Source of the DNA: Elusimicrobiales bacterium | GTDB taxonomy: Bacteria; Elusimicrobiota; Elusimicrobia; Elusimicrobiales; Elusimicrobiaceae | Reading direction: 5' to 3' | Length of the DNA: 64,000 nucleotides | Assembly: GCA_041651175.1 (NCBI GenBank) | Contig: JBAZJT010000013.1 | Location: forward strand, 1-64,000 | Shown: positions 7,841-16,523 of the stretch, piece by piece | Numbering within the stretch: the stretch's first letter is position 1 | Layout: every line of letters starts with the position of its first letter | Program-made: the position numbers and the translations under genes | Notes under the pieces: model-generated | The model's database searches: none | Told to the model about the DNA's origin: nothing | What the model saw: only the letters and a program-made list of their open reading frames with translations

Positions 7841-9108
7841 AAGCCGTAATTCTGGCCGGCGGGAAAGGGACGCGGCTGGGCGAGCTGGCGGCTGCAATGC
7901 CAAAGCCGCTGGTCCCGGTGGCAGGTGTTGCGCTGCTTGAGCATCAGCTGCGGCTGCTTGCGCGCTGCGGGGCGGAGGAAGTTTTTATTTTAAGCGGCTA
8001 CCTGGCGGGGCAAATCCGCGATTTCGCCGGGGACGGCGGGAAATACGGCCTGAAAATCCGGCATATCGCGGAAAGCGCGCCGCTTGGCACCGCCGGGGCT
8101 TTGCGCCAGATGCAGGGCGTGGCGGGGGGGGATTTCATCGTCCTCTACGGCGATATAATGCTGGACATGGATTTGCGCCGCCTTCTGGATTTTCATAAAG
8201 CCAAAGCCGCCGCCTGCACGCTGGTTATTCATCCCAACGACCATCCTTTTGACAGCGACCTTGTGGCTGTTGACGGCGGCAGCCGGATAACCGCCGTGCA
8301 TTCAAAGCCGCATCAGCCGGGGCTGTGGCTGCGCAATCTTGCAAATACCGGCGTATGCGTCATGTCGGAGGCCGCGCTTAACTGCATCCCGGAAGGTGTG
8401 AAATCCGATTTTGTACACGATATATTGCCGGGCATGGTTTCGCGCCTGCCGGTTTACGGATACGCGACGCCGGAATATCTTAAAGACATTGGCACGCCGG
8501 AGCGGCTGGCAAAGGCGGAGCGGGACCTGCTTTCCGGCAAAATAGCCGCGTTCAATCTCAAAAACAAAAGGCGCGCCGTGTTCCTGGACCGCGACGGCGT
8601 CATCAACCGCGAAAAAGGCCTTATTTCCCGCCCGGAGGACTTTGAATTGCTGCCGGGCGCGGCGGAGGCCGTGAGCAACATCAACGCGGCGGGGTTTCTG
8701 GCGGTGGTCGCCACCAATCAGCCGGTGGTTGCGCGCAGCCTGTGCGGCATTGAAACCGTGGAGCTTATCCACCGCAAGATGGAGACGCTGCTTGGCGAAA
8801 AGGGCGCGTATCTGGATGCGGTGTATTACTGCCCCCATCACCCCGACAAAGGCTATCCCGGCGAGAATGCGGCTTATAAAATTGACTGCGCCTGCCGCAA
8901 ACCCAAACCCGGAATGCTGCTGCGCGCCGCCGCGGAACTGAACATAGACCTTTCCGGCTCCTATATGGCCGGCGACAGCAAACGCGACCTTGACTGCGCC
9001 CGCGCCGCCGGGGTGAAAGCGATTGCCGTGGGCGGGCTTTCCGGCGGGGATATTGACTGCGCCGATCTTGCCGCAGCGGCGGAAATAATTACCGGGGCGG
9101 GCAAATGA
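7837..9108 (+). CDS. Fused sugar-1-phosphate nucleotidyltransferase (HddC-like) and HAD phosphatase (GmhB-like)
   Basis: A 423-residue two-domain protein. Residues 1-230 form a nucleotidyltransferase with ILAGGKGTRL, the lysine of MPKPLVPVAG and LYGDIMLDMD. Residues 245-420 form an HAD phosphatase with FLDRDGVINRE, the ATNQPVV threonine motif, the histidinol-phosphatase/GmhB-type zinc cluster YYCPHHPD...CACRKPKPGM, and GDSKRDLDCA. In the D-glycero-manno-heptose pathway, GmhB removes the 7-phosphate of heptose-1,7-bisphosphate and HddC then adds GMP to the 1-phosphate. The fusion joins two consecutive activities in one chain. No gmhA or hddA kinase is in the window, so another phosphosugar is possible. 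ATGA overlaps join it to both neighbours. Confidence 0.85.
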   Translation: MKAVILAGGKGTRLGELAAAMPKPLVPVAGVALLEHQLRLLARCGAEEVFILSGYLAGQIRDFAGDGGKYGLKIRHIAESAPLGTAGALRQMQGVAGGDFIVLYGDIMLDMDLRRLLDFHKAKAAACTLVIHPNDHPFDSDLVAVDGGSRITAVHSKPHQPGLWLRNLANTGVCVMSEAALNCIPEGVKSDFVHDILPGMVSRLPVYGYATPEYLKDIGTPERLAKAERDLLSGKIAAFNLKNKRRAVFLDRDGVINREKGLISRPEDFELLPGAAEAVSNINAAGFLAVVATNQPVVARSLCGIETVELIHRKMETLLGEKGAYLDAVYYCPHHPDKGYPGENAAYKIDCACRKPKPGMLLRAAAELNIDLSGSYMAGDSKRDLDCARAAGVKAIAVGGLSGGDIDCADLAAAAEIITGAGK

Positions 9109-10511
9109 GCCGTTTTGAAGCCGCCCTGCGCCGCATTCTGCCGTATGTCTGCGGCGCATGGGTAATTGTCATATTTGCCTCGCTTAAATGGCGCTTTCTG
9201 GACCCGTTTCTTGCAACTACCTGGCATGGCCGCATTGGGTTTGATTTCTTCTCCATCCCGCGCGCTTTCATAAATCTCGTCCACGGGCAGAGCATTTATG
9301 CCACGCGGGCCTGCTCCTACGGGCCTTACGCGACATGGTTTCCCTATCATCCGGCGGCGGCGGTTTACGCGGGTTCGTGGCTTTCGGTGTTTCCGCCCTG
9401 GGCGGCGTTTTATGTTTTTGCGGTTTTTTCCGTGCTGGTTTTGCTTTTCTGCGCGCGGCTGCTGGGCCGCCTTTCCGGCAATGCGCTGAACCGGAGTTTT
9501 ATCTGCTTTCTGCTGATATTCCCGCTGCCGGTTTATCTGATGATATGGAACGGCCAGCTGCATGTGCTGCTGCTGGCGGCCTTCTGCCTCGTCTTTTACG
9601 ATTTGCTCTCGCCGGAAGACGGCGCGGCGCTGCGGCCCGCGCTTATGGCGGGAATTCTGCTGTCGCTTTTTTCCAAGCCGCTTGTGCTGCTGGCTTTGCC
9701 CGCGCTGCTTGCCGTGCCGAGCCGCCGCAAAACGGTTTTATGGAGCGCGGCGGCGTACGCGGCGGTTTCGCTGGCTTTTATTTTAATCCCCGCGCTGAAC
9801 CCGCGCGCGGCGGGGTTTGCGAGGATATGGGATGTCCTTGCCCATCCCGCCCATATGTTCCGGCGCGAGATTTACAGGGGGGTGCAGATAGTTTCCTATC
9901 GTCCCGAAATGCTGGCCGACAATGCAATTCACTGGCTGAACATGCGTTTCCGCGACGGTATTGGTCAGCCGGGGCATTTTGAGCTGATGTCGCTGTCCTC
10001 TTTCTGCGGGGATATTGCGGGCAGGCGGTTGCCCGGCTGGATTCTCAAAATTCCGGCGGCGGCGGCGCTGGCGGTGTCTTTGAAACTGTTTTTCGCGCCG
10101 CAGTCCCGGCGCGCCGGGGCCGCGGTCTTTGCCGTGATGGCGGCGGCGCTGTCTTTTTTCCTGTCTTACGACGGGGTTTACGAGTATCATTACGCCGTCG
10201 CGCTTGTTCCGCTGGCTGTTATGCTGATTTTGCATGAAAAAGAGACGGACGCCGTCTCTGCAAGGCTGATGCGCTGGTTCTGCGGCTGCGGCGCGCTGCT
10301 GCTGGTTCCGACCTCTTATTTCTGGCTCAGAAATCCGGCTTTCGGTTTTCATCGCCCGGCGCTGGCCGGGCTTAACGATATTTACATCTCCGTTTTCACC
10401 AGCTCGCATATTTATGACTGGGCGCTGGTGATGATTCGCTGGAGCAGGGTGTTGCCCGCGCTTGTGATGTTTTCACTGGCGGTAGCTCTGGCCTGGAGGC
10501 ATTCCCGGTGA
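9105..10511 (+). CDS. GT-C membrane glycosyltransferase (GT87/DUF2029-like), paralogue 1
   Basis: A 468-residue polytopic protein. The loop after helix 1 carries TTWHGRIGFDFFSIPRAF, whose Asp is in the place of the GT-C catalytic acid, and later YGPYATWFPYHPAAAVYAG. This pattern fits the GT87/DUF2029 group of polyprenyl-phosphate-mannose-dependent mannosyltransferases. The next gene encodes a clear paralogue with the same loops, so the pair arose by tandem duplication. Overlaps of 4 bases on both sides indicate one operon. The active site should face the periplasm. Donor and acceptor are unknown. Confidence 0.78.
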   Translation: MSRFEAALRRILPYVCGAWVIVIFASLKWRFLDPFLATTWHGRIGFDFFSIPRAFINLVHGQSIYATRACSYGPYATWFPYHPAAAVYAGSWLSVFPPWAAFYVFAVFSVLVLLFCARLLGRLSGNALNRSFICFLLIFPLPVYLMIWNGQLHVLLLAAFCLVFYDLLSPEDGAALRPALMAGILLSLFSKPLVLLALPALLAVPSRRKTVLWSAAAYAAVSLAFILIPALNPRAAGFARIWDVLAHPAHMFRREIYRGVQIVSYRPEMLADNAIHWLNMRFRDGIGQPGHFELMSLSSFCGDIAGRRLPGWILKIPAAAALAVSLKLFFAPQSRRAGAAVFAVMAAALSFFLSYDGVYEYHYAVALVPLAVMLILHEKETDAVSARLMRWFCGCGALLLVPTSYFWLRNPAFGFHRPALAGLNDIYISVFTSSHIYDWALVMIRWSRVLPALVMFSLAVALAWRHSR

Positions 10512-11968
10512 ACCCGCGCTGGCCCCGGCTGGCCGCTTTTCTGGAAAAGCGGCTTCCCGCCATCACGGCGTGCTGCCTTGCTGTCATGCTGGCGTCAATC
10601 GGCTGCGCGGTGTGGCGGCTGGCGTATCACGCGCCGGGCGGCGGGTTTCTGGACACTTTCATGGCTACGACCTGGCATGGCAAGGCCGGGCTGGACTTTT
10701 TCTCGGTGCCGCGCGGGTTCATAAATCTTATCCACGGCAAAAGCATTTACGACACCTGGGGCTGCGCCTACGGCCCGTACGCTTCGTGGTTTCCGTACCA
10801 CCCGGCTGCGGCTGTGCTGGCGGGGTCCTGGCTGTCGCTTTTCCCGCCGTGGACGGCATACGGGGTATTTGTCCTGTTTTCCGCCGCGCTGCTGGCCGGC
10901 TGCGCCAAGCTGGCGGGGCGTTATGCCGCCACCGCGCTGGAGCGCAAAACGCTCTATTTCCTGTTTCTCTGCTCGCCGCCGGCGTATCTGCTTTTGTGGA
11001 ACGGGCAATTGCATGTGTTCACCGTTGCCGCCGTTTCGCTTGTGTGCGCGGAGTTCCTGTCTTTGCAGGCAAATCCCGCTTCCGGCGGGCTGCGCCCCAT
11101 GCTGGCCGCCGGACTGCTTATAAGCCTGCTGACAAAGCCGGTGCTGCTGCCCGCGCTGCCCGTGCTGGCAGCCGTACGGCCTTTCAGGAAAACCGTGGCT
11201 TTGAGCCTTGCTGTTTACGCGGCGGTTTCGCTGGCTTTCATCCTGATTCGCCCGCTGAACCCGGCGGGACTGGGCGCCAATGCGGAAATGTCCGCGCTGC
11301 TGCACCCGGAGATAATTTTCAAAAAAACGCTGGAGGGCAACATACTGCGCGTCCACTACCGCGCGGATTTTCTGCGCGATAATATCATTCACTGGCTGAA
11401 TATGCGTAACCTTTCGTCCATTGTCCGTGCGGATAACTTTGAATTCATGTCGGTTTCCGGTTTCTTCACGGATTTGCTGGGGCCGCTGAATCCCGCCTTG
11501 TGGAAGCTGCCGGTCATGATGCTTTCAGCTTTTTCGCTGTGGCTGTTTTTTATAAGGGACCAGGCCCGGCGCAACCGCGCGGCTTTTTTCGTGTTCGCGT
11601 TTGCGATACTTTCTTTTTACCTTGCCTACGATTCGGTTTACGAGTATCATTACACCACGCTGATGGCGGTGATGGCGTTTATTTTCGTTTCCGGCATGGG
11701 CGGCAGGGCGGCGCGGGCCGCCTGCGCGGCGGGCGCGCTGTTTTATGTGCCGACGTCTTATTTTTTCGTGTATAACCATGCTTTCGGCTGGCATGGCGCG
11801 CGTTGCGCGGCCTGGCCGTTGCGCGCGATACTGGCGGTGCATGAAAATCAGCCGCTTGACTGGGCGTTGTGGATTATCCGCTATATGCGCGTGATTCCGG
11901 CGCTGGCGATATTCGCGCTGCTTTCGTACATAATCTGGACGGAACTGACATGCGAAAAGTCCTCATAA
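10508..11968 (+). CDS. GT-C membrane glycosyltransferase (GT87/DUF2029-like), paralogue 2
   Basis: A 486-residue polytopic protein starting at GTG, which overlaps the TGA of its paralogue. It repeats the same signature loops (TTWHGKAGLDFFSVPRGF and YGPYASWFPYHPAAAV) and the late YEYHYTTLM segment (YEYHYAVAL in paralogue 1). It therefore probably uses the same donor with a different acceptor or linkage. Tandem GT-C pairs commonly add successive residues to one glycan; that is inference here. The downstream flavoprotein gene begins 19 bases before this stop, so coupling continues along the operon. Confidence 0.78.
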   Translation: MNPRWPRLAAFLEKRLPAITACCLAVMLASIGCAVWRLAYHAPGGGFLDTFMATTWHGKAGLDFFSVPRGFINLIHGKSIYDTWGCAYGPYASWFPYHPAAAVLAGSWLSLFPPWTAYGVFVLFSAALLAGCAKLAGRYAATALERKTLYFLFLCSPPAYLLLWNGQLHVFTVAAVSLVCAEFLSLQANPASGGLRPMLAAGLLISLLTKPVLLPALPVLAAVRPFRKTVALSLAVYAAVSLAFILIRPLNPAGLGANAEMSALLHPEIIFKKTLEGNILRVHYRADFLRDNIIHWLNMRNLSSIVRADNFEFMSVSGFFTDLLGPLNPALWKLPVMMLSAFSLWLFFIRDQARRNRAAFFVFAFAILSFYLAYDSVYEYHYTTLMAVMAFIFVSGMGGRAARAACAAGALFYVPTSYFFVYNHAFGWHGARCAAWPLRAILAVHENQPLDWALWIIRYMRVIPALAIFALLSYIIWTELTCEKSS

Positions 11969-13497
11969 TAGGCGCCGGCCCCGCCGGCATAACCGCCGCC
12001 TGCGAGCTTGCCCGCGCGGGGGCCGAAGTCTCCGTGCTTGAGGCCGACGATTGCGTGGGCGGCATATCCCGCACGGTGCGCTGCGGCGGGCTCAGGCTGG
12101 ATATAGGCGGCCACCGCTTTTTCTCCAAGTCCGATACTGTGATGAACTGGTGGCGGGACCTTCTGCCGCTTCAGGGCGCGCCGGCAAGCGATGATATTAT
12201 TCTGGGGCGCAGGCTTTTTGAGCCGTCCGGCGGCCCTGACCCGCAGATTTCGGACGAGGTGATGCTGGCAAGGCCGCGCGTCTCGCGCATACTCTACGGC
12301 GGGAAATTCTACAATTATCCTGTGTCGCTGTCGGCGCAGACGCTTGCCAACCTGGGGCCGCTCCGGACGGCGCGGATAGGCGTCTCCTATCTGCGCCGGC
12401 AATTGCTCCCGATAAAGCCGGAACGCAGCCTTGCCGATTTCTACTCCAACCGTTTCGGCGATTCGCTATACGAGACTTTTTTCCGCGATTATACCGAGAA
12501 GGTGTGGGGGGTGTCCTGCGCGCGCATCAGCCCGGAATGGGGGGCGCAGCGGGTGAAGGGGCTGTCGGTGGCGAAAGCTGTCGCCCATGCCGCCAGAAAT
12601 GTTCTGGGCCTTGCCGGCGGGAAAGTTGAAACCAGCCTTATAGACAAATTTTGGTATCCCAAATTCGGCCCCGGCCAGTTGTGGGAGAAGGCGGCCTCCC
12701 GCGCCCGGGCGGCGGGGGCGGAATTTTTCATGCGGCGGCGGGCAGTCTCTTTTGAGACGGAAAACGGCGCGGTCAAAGCCGTAACCGCGCGCAATCTGGA
12801 AACCGGCGCGGCGGAGACTTTCGTGGCGGACGCTTTCATCTCCACTATGCCGGTGCGGGATTTAATCGCCGCTTTCGGGGATGCCGCGCCGCCGGAGGTT
12901 CGCGCCGTCGCCGCCGGGCTGGAATACCGCGATTTCATAACTGCCGGACTGTTATATCGGAAGATAAAGGCGGTTAATAAAAGCGCGGTTCCCGCGCTGC
13001 CGGGCCTTGTGCCGGACACCTGGATTTACATACAGGAGCCGCAGGTGAAAGCGGGCCGTCTCCAGATATTCAACAACTGGAGCCCGTACCTCTGCGGCGG
13101 GCGTGAAGGGGTGTGGCTGGGCGTGGAGTTTTTCTGCCAGGAGGGCGACGGTTTCTGGAAGCTGGACGACGCCGAAATCTGCCGCCTCGCCGTCCGCGAG
13201 CTGGAAGCCATAGGCTTTGCCGACAGCGGGGAGCTGGCGTATTCCGCCGCCGCCAGAATGCCCAAAACCTATCCCGGCTATTTCGGCGCATATTCCGGCT
13301 TTGGCAAGGTCCGGGAGTTCATGGACAGCGTTCCCAATCTCTATCCCGCCGGAAGAAACGGGATGCACCGTTACAACAATATGGACCATTCCATGCTTTC
13401 CGCCATGAAAACGGCGGAAATAATAATGGGTTCCGGCGGGGACAAACGCTCGGTCTGGGCGGTGAATTCGGAAGAAGAGTATCATGAATCAAAATGA
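11950..13497 (+). CDS. NAD(P)/FAD-dependent flavoprotein (amine-oxidase / UDP-galactopyranose-mutase-like)
   Basis: A 515-residue flavoprotein beginning MRKVLIIGAGPAGITAACEL with the dinucleotide fold, then the FAD motif VGGISRTV and GGHRFFSKS. The DYTEKVWGVSCARISPEWG region is typical of membrane-cluster members of the NAD_binding_8/amine oxidase superfamily. The C-terminus has YPAGRNGMHRYNNMDHSM, the late FAD-contacting segment. It could isomerise or oxidise a glycosyl substrate, as UDP-galactopyranose mutase does, but similarity at this level does not define the reaction. It overlaps the previous GT-C gene by 19 bases and the following one by 14. Confidence 0.78.
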   Translation: MRKVLIIGAGPAGITAACELARAGAEVSVLEADDCVGGISRTVRCGGLRLDIGGHRFFSKSDTVMNWWRDLLPLQGAPASDDIILGRRLFEPSGGPDPQISDEVMLARPRVSRILYGGKFYNYPVSLSAQTLANLGPLRTARIGVSYLRRQLLPIKPERSLADFYSNRFGDSLYETFFRDYTEKVWGVSCARISPEWGAQRVKGLSVAKAVAHAARNVLGLAGGKVETSLIDKFWYPKFGPGQLWEKAASRARAAGAEFFMRRRAVSFETENGAVKAVTARNLETGAAETFVADAFISTMPVRDLIAAFGDAAPPEVRAVAAGLEYRDFITAGLLYRKIKAVNKSAVPALPGLVPDTWIYIQEPQVKAGRLQIFNNWSPYLCGGREGVWLGVEFFCQEGDGFWKLDDAEICRLAVRELEAIGFADSGELAYSAAARMPKTYPGYFGAYSGFGKVREFMDSVPNLYPAGRNGMHRYNNMDHSMLSAMKTAEIIMGSGGDKRSVWAVNSEEEYHESK

Positions 13498-15109
13498 TTC
13501 CCTGCTGCGCCGCCCGCTTTTCTGGGCCGTGGCGGTTTACTGCGCCGGGTTTGCCGCATTGCTGCCTTTTCTGGTTTATCACATAGACGCCGACGGGATT
13601 TCGTATATAAGCATAGCGCGGCATTATCTGGACGGGGATTTCGCGCTGGCTGTAAACGGCTATTGGGGGCCGCTTTTTTCCTGGCTGCTGATGCCGTTTA
13701 TGGCGGCGGGAATAAATCCCCTTGTCTCGGCCAAGCTGGCCGGTTTTGCAAGCGGGCTGCTGGCGTTGTGGGGCGCGCGGCGGCTGTGCGCGGCGCTGGG
13801 CCTGTCGCTTTTTTCGCAATGGGTTGTGCTGCTGAGCCTTGCTCCGGTGGGTCTTTCCTTTTTCTGCCAGCTTATATCGCCGGATTTGCTGCTGGCCGCA
13901 ATTCTGGCGCATTATTTCGTTTTTGCGCTGCGCGATGATTTCGGCGCGGACGGCAGGGAGGGGCTGGCCTGCGGCGCGCTGGGCGGTCTGGCGTATCTTG
14001 CCAAGAGCTATGCGCTGCCGTTTTTCGCCATACATTTTACGGCGATATGTTTTGCTCGGAGGCAGTTCAGAACATGGGCATGGGGAATGGCGGTTTTCGC
14101 GCTTGTGTGCGGGGCATGGGGTTCGGTTTTAAGCCTTAAGTACGGCGGGACGGCGCTGACAACGGCGGGCCGTTATAACCGCGATGTTGTCGGGCCGTCT
14201 TATAAGGGCCATCCTGTCAATTACGAGGGGTTTTTCGCTCCGGCAAACGGCAAGGCGGCAAGCATCTGGGAGGACCCGTCGCTGATTGAAACCCGCCGCT
14301 GGAGCATGTTTGATTCGCGGGCGGCTTTCCTGCATCAGCTTCGCCTGCTGGCGGATAATTTCGTTGCGGAATGCGACGCTTTGCAGGCGGTTTCGCTGTT
14401 TTCCTGCGCGGTGATTTTATGGCTGCTGCTGGAAGCGCTGTCCGGCGACAGGCTGGCCGCTGCGGCATTGTTTTCAGCCGCGCTTTACTGCGCGGGGTAT
14501 CTGCCTATAGTGGCGCGGGCCAGATACCTGTACCCGGTTTATCTCCTGCTTGCCGTCTGCGCCGGAAAGCTGCTGGACGCGCTTTGTGAAAACGCGGGCC
14601 GGCGGCGGAAATTTATTCTGGCAGCCGGGCTGGCTGGCTCTTTTCTGATTACGCCGGCTTATAATATCGCCCAGTCCGTGAATTCGGGGAGGGGGATGTT
14701 CATGTTTTCGCGCGATTTCGGAATGCGCTTCGGCGCGGGGCATACCCTGGCTTCCGGCACGCGGTGGATGGAAACATTGTACGCCGCCTATCATACGAAT
14801 TCCCGCTATATAGGCCAGGCCGCCGCCGGAATTGAGCCCGGGGAGCTGGCGCGGCAGCTTTCACTATACGGCGCGGATTATTTTTTCTCCTGGAGCGGGC
14901 GCCCGCTGGCGCCGGAAGGCTGGGCTGAGGTCAGCGGCGGGAAATACAAAGGCATTCTTATTTACGCCCCGCCGGAGCGCGGGGAAAAATCCGGCAGAGC
15001 GACATCTCCGCCCCGCCATGGCGGAATTCAAATTCCGGGCGCAGCTCAAAACTCTCCCGCATCCGCGCGTCCATCCGCGCGAAAGGCTGTCCCGTCAAAT
15101 TCCTTGTAA
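13484..15109 (+). CDS. GT39/PMT-like membrane glycosyltransferase with antisense-overlapping C-terminal tail
   Basis: A 541-residue polytopic protein. The first periplasmic loop has YHIDADGISYISIARHYL, with the acidic residues expected of ArnT/PMT-type GT-C enzymes. The family-like part appears to end near KYKGILIYAPPERG. The last 45 or so residues are Pro/Ser/Arg-rich and lie entirely antisense to the C-terminal coding part of the convergent gene. The simplest explanation is loss of the ancestral stop codon, with readthrough into the neighbour. It is the last gene of the forward operon. Confidence 0.72.
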   Translation: MNQNDSLLRRPLFWAVAVYCAGFAALLPFLVYHIDADGISYISIARHYLDGDFALAVNGYWGPLFSWLLMPFMAAGINPLVSAKLAGFASGLLALWGARRLCAALGLSLFSQWVVLLSLAPVGLSFFCQLISPDLLLAAILAHYFVFALRDDFGADGREGLACGALGGLAYLAKSYALPFFAIHFTAICFARRQFRTWAWGMAVFALVCGAWGSVLSLKYGGTALTTAGRYNRDVVGPSYKGHPVNYEGFFAPANGKAASIWEDPSLIETRRWSMFDSRAAFLHQLRLLADNFVAECDALQAVSLFSCAVILWLLLEALSGDRLAAAALFSAALYCAGYLPIVARARYLYPVYLLLAVCAGKLLDALCENAGRRRKFILAAGLAGSFLITPAYNIAQSVNSGRGMFMFSRDFGMRFGAGHTLASGTRWMETLYAAYHTNSRYIGQAAAGIEPGELARQLSLYGADYFFSWSGRPLAPEGWAEVSGGKYKGILIYAPPERGEKSGRATSPPRHGGIQIPGAAQNSPASARPSARKAVPSNSL

Positions 15110-16523
15110 TATCGCGGAAATAAAGAGCGCAGGGCGATTGCAGCACGTTGCGCCGGAGTTCCGCGCTTTCCAGAAACGCGCCGGTGTAAACCGTGGTGTA
15201 TGAATTGACGGAATTTATTATCACCGGCGCGTTGGCTATGATGGCGCAGTTGGCGGGGACTCGGTTTTTGAAATCCGAAATTATTTTGGCCTCCAGCTCC
15301 TGCGCGTCGTTGCGCGGGCTGAAGCGGGTGTAATAAGGCCCCATTCCCGCAACCAGCCATGCCGCTGCAAATACGGAGAGCCAGCGGTATTTTCTGACGG
15401 CAAAGGGCAGCATGAAGCCGCAGGCGGCGGCGATTATATACGGCGGATAAAGCTGCAAAAACAGCTTGGTTTTCGGGAAAAGCGCGGTTGTGGAGCCGTA
15501 AGTGTCAAACCATGCCGAAAAGTAGAACAGTTGCGGCAGCAGCAGCCACAATGCCAGCCAGAGCGCGGTTTTGGGGCGTTTGAGCGCAAGCCAGACGGCC
15601 CCTGCCAGAAAAGCCATGGTAAGCGCGGGCGGATGCAGCCTGCCGTCAAACAGCGCGCCGCCCCAGCGCGCCGCGTTATGCAGCAGGTTGGCCGCGCTGA
15701 AATTGCTCCCCGCGATTGCGCCGCCGGATTCGCGCGTTATCCAGTCCTCCGAGTTCTGGAATTTGGCGTATATGAGGAAATTGGGCAGGTTTGCCGCCAG
15801 CGCGCAAAGCCAGGGAGCAAGGAATTTGGGCAGGGAAAGGCGGGGCGGTTTTTCCAGCCAAATTCCGGCGGCAAACAGCGTCAGAAACAGCATGTTTTCC
15901 GGCCTGATTTGTGCAGCCATGCTCCAGCCGCAGAGCGCCAGCCACAGCGGTTTGACGCCGCCCTTGCGGTAATAAACCAGCGAGAAAAAGGCCGCCGCGC
16001 AGACAAAAAACAGAGAGGGCGCGCCCGTCTCCGCCGACGCGGACCAGATTATGGCGTGCGGCAGCGCGGCCATTAGCAGCGCGGCCAGCGCGGCGGAGGC
16101 CGCGCTCCCCAGCGCCAGATATGCCGCCGCGCCCGCCGCCAGCGGCGCCGCCATTCCCAGAATTATTGAAGCCCATATCGCCGAAAAATTATCAATCCCG
16201 CCGATTGCATAGGACAGCGAAATAATCGCCGGCCAGCCCGCGGATTTGTCAAAATCCGGCGCCCAGCCTTTGAGGAATATATTTTTTGCGGCCTCCATGT
16301 ACCAGAATTCGTCTATATAAACAAGGTGCTTTTTCCCGGCAAGGAATATGTAGACCGCAAGCTGGGCCGCCATAAGCGCGGCGGCAAACCACAGCGGCTT
16401 TGTGCCGGAGGGCAGCACGGCGCGTATTTCCCGGCGGCATTCCCAGGCCAGCAGCGTCAGCGCCAGCAGGTTTGCCGCCGCAAAAAGCGGCGACAGCATG
16501 TGCAAAACGGCATATACGGTCAT
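14958..16523 (-). CDS. GT39-like membrane glycosyltransferase
   Basis: A 521-residue polytopic protein with YIDEFWYMEAAKNIFLKG after helix 2, the acidic loop of ArnT/PMT-like GT-C enzymes, and KSAGWPAIISLSYAIGG following. A soluble periplasmic domain occupies the last 100 or so residues (ELEAKIISDFKNRVPANCAI onward), as in other family members. It is the last gene of the reverse-strand operon. Its start overlaps the stop of the TPR protein gene by 4 bases. The final 152 bases overlap the convergent forward gene, and no terminator hairpin separates them. Confidence 0.75.
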   Translation of the reverse strand: MTVYAVLHMLSPLFAAANLLALTLLAWECRREIRAVLPSGTKPLWFAAALMAAQLAVYIFLAGKKHLVYIDEFWYMEAAKNIFLKGWAPDFDKSAGWPAIISLSYAIGGIDNFSAIWASIILGMAAPLAAGAAAYLALGSAASAALAALLMAALPHAIIWSASAETGAPSLFFVCAAAFFSLVYYRKGGVKPLWLALCGWSMAAQIRPENMLFLTLFAAGIWLEKPPRLSLPKFLAPWLCALAANLPNFLIYAKFQNSEDWITRESGGAIAGSNFSAANLLHNAARWGGALFDGRLHPPALTMAFLAGAVWLALKRPKTALWLALWLLLPQLFYFSAWFDTYGSTTALFPKTKLFLQLYPPYIIAAACGFMLPFAVRKYRWLSVFAAAWLVAGMGPYYTRFSPRNDAQELEAKIISDFKNRVPANCAIIANAPVIINSVNSYTTVYTGAFLESAELRRNVLQSPCALYFRDITRNLTGQPFARMDARMRESFELRPEFEFRHGGAEMSLCRIFPRAPAGRK

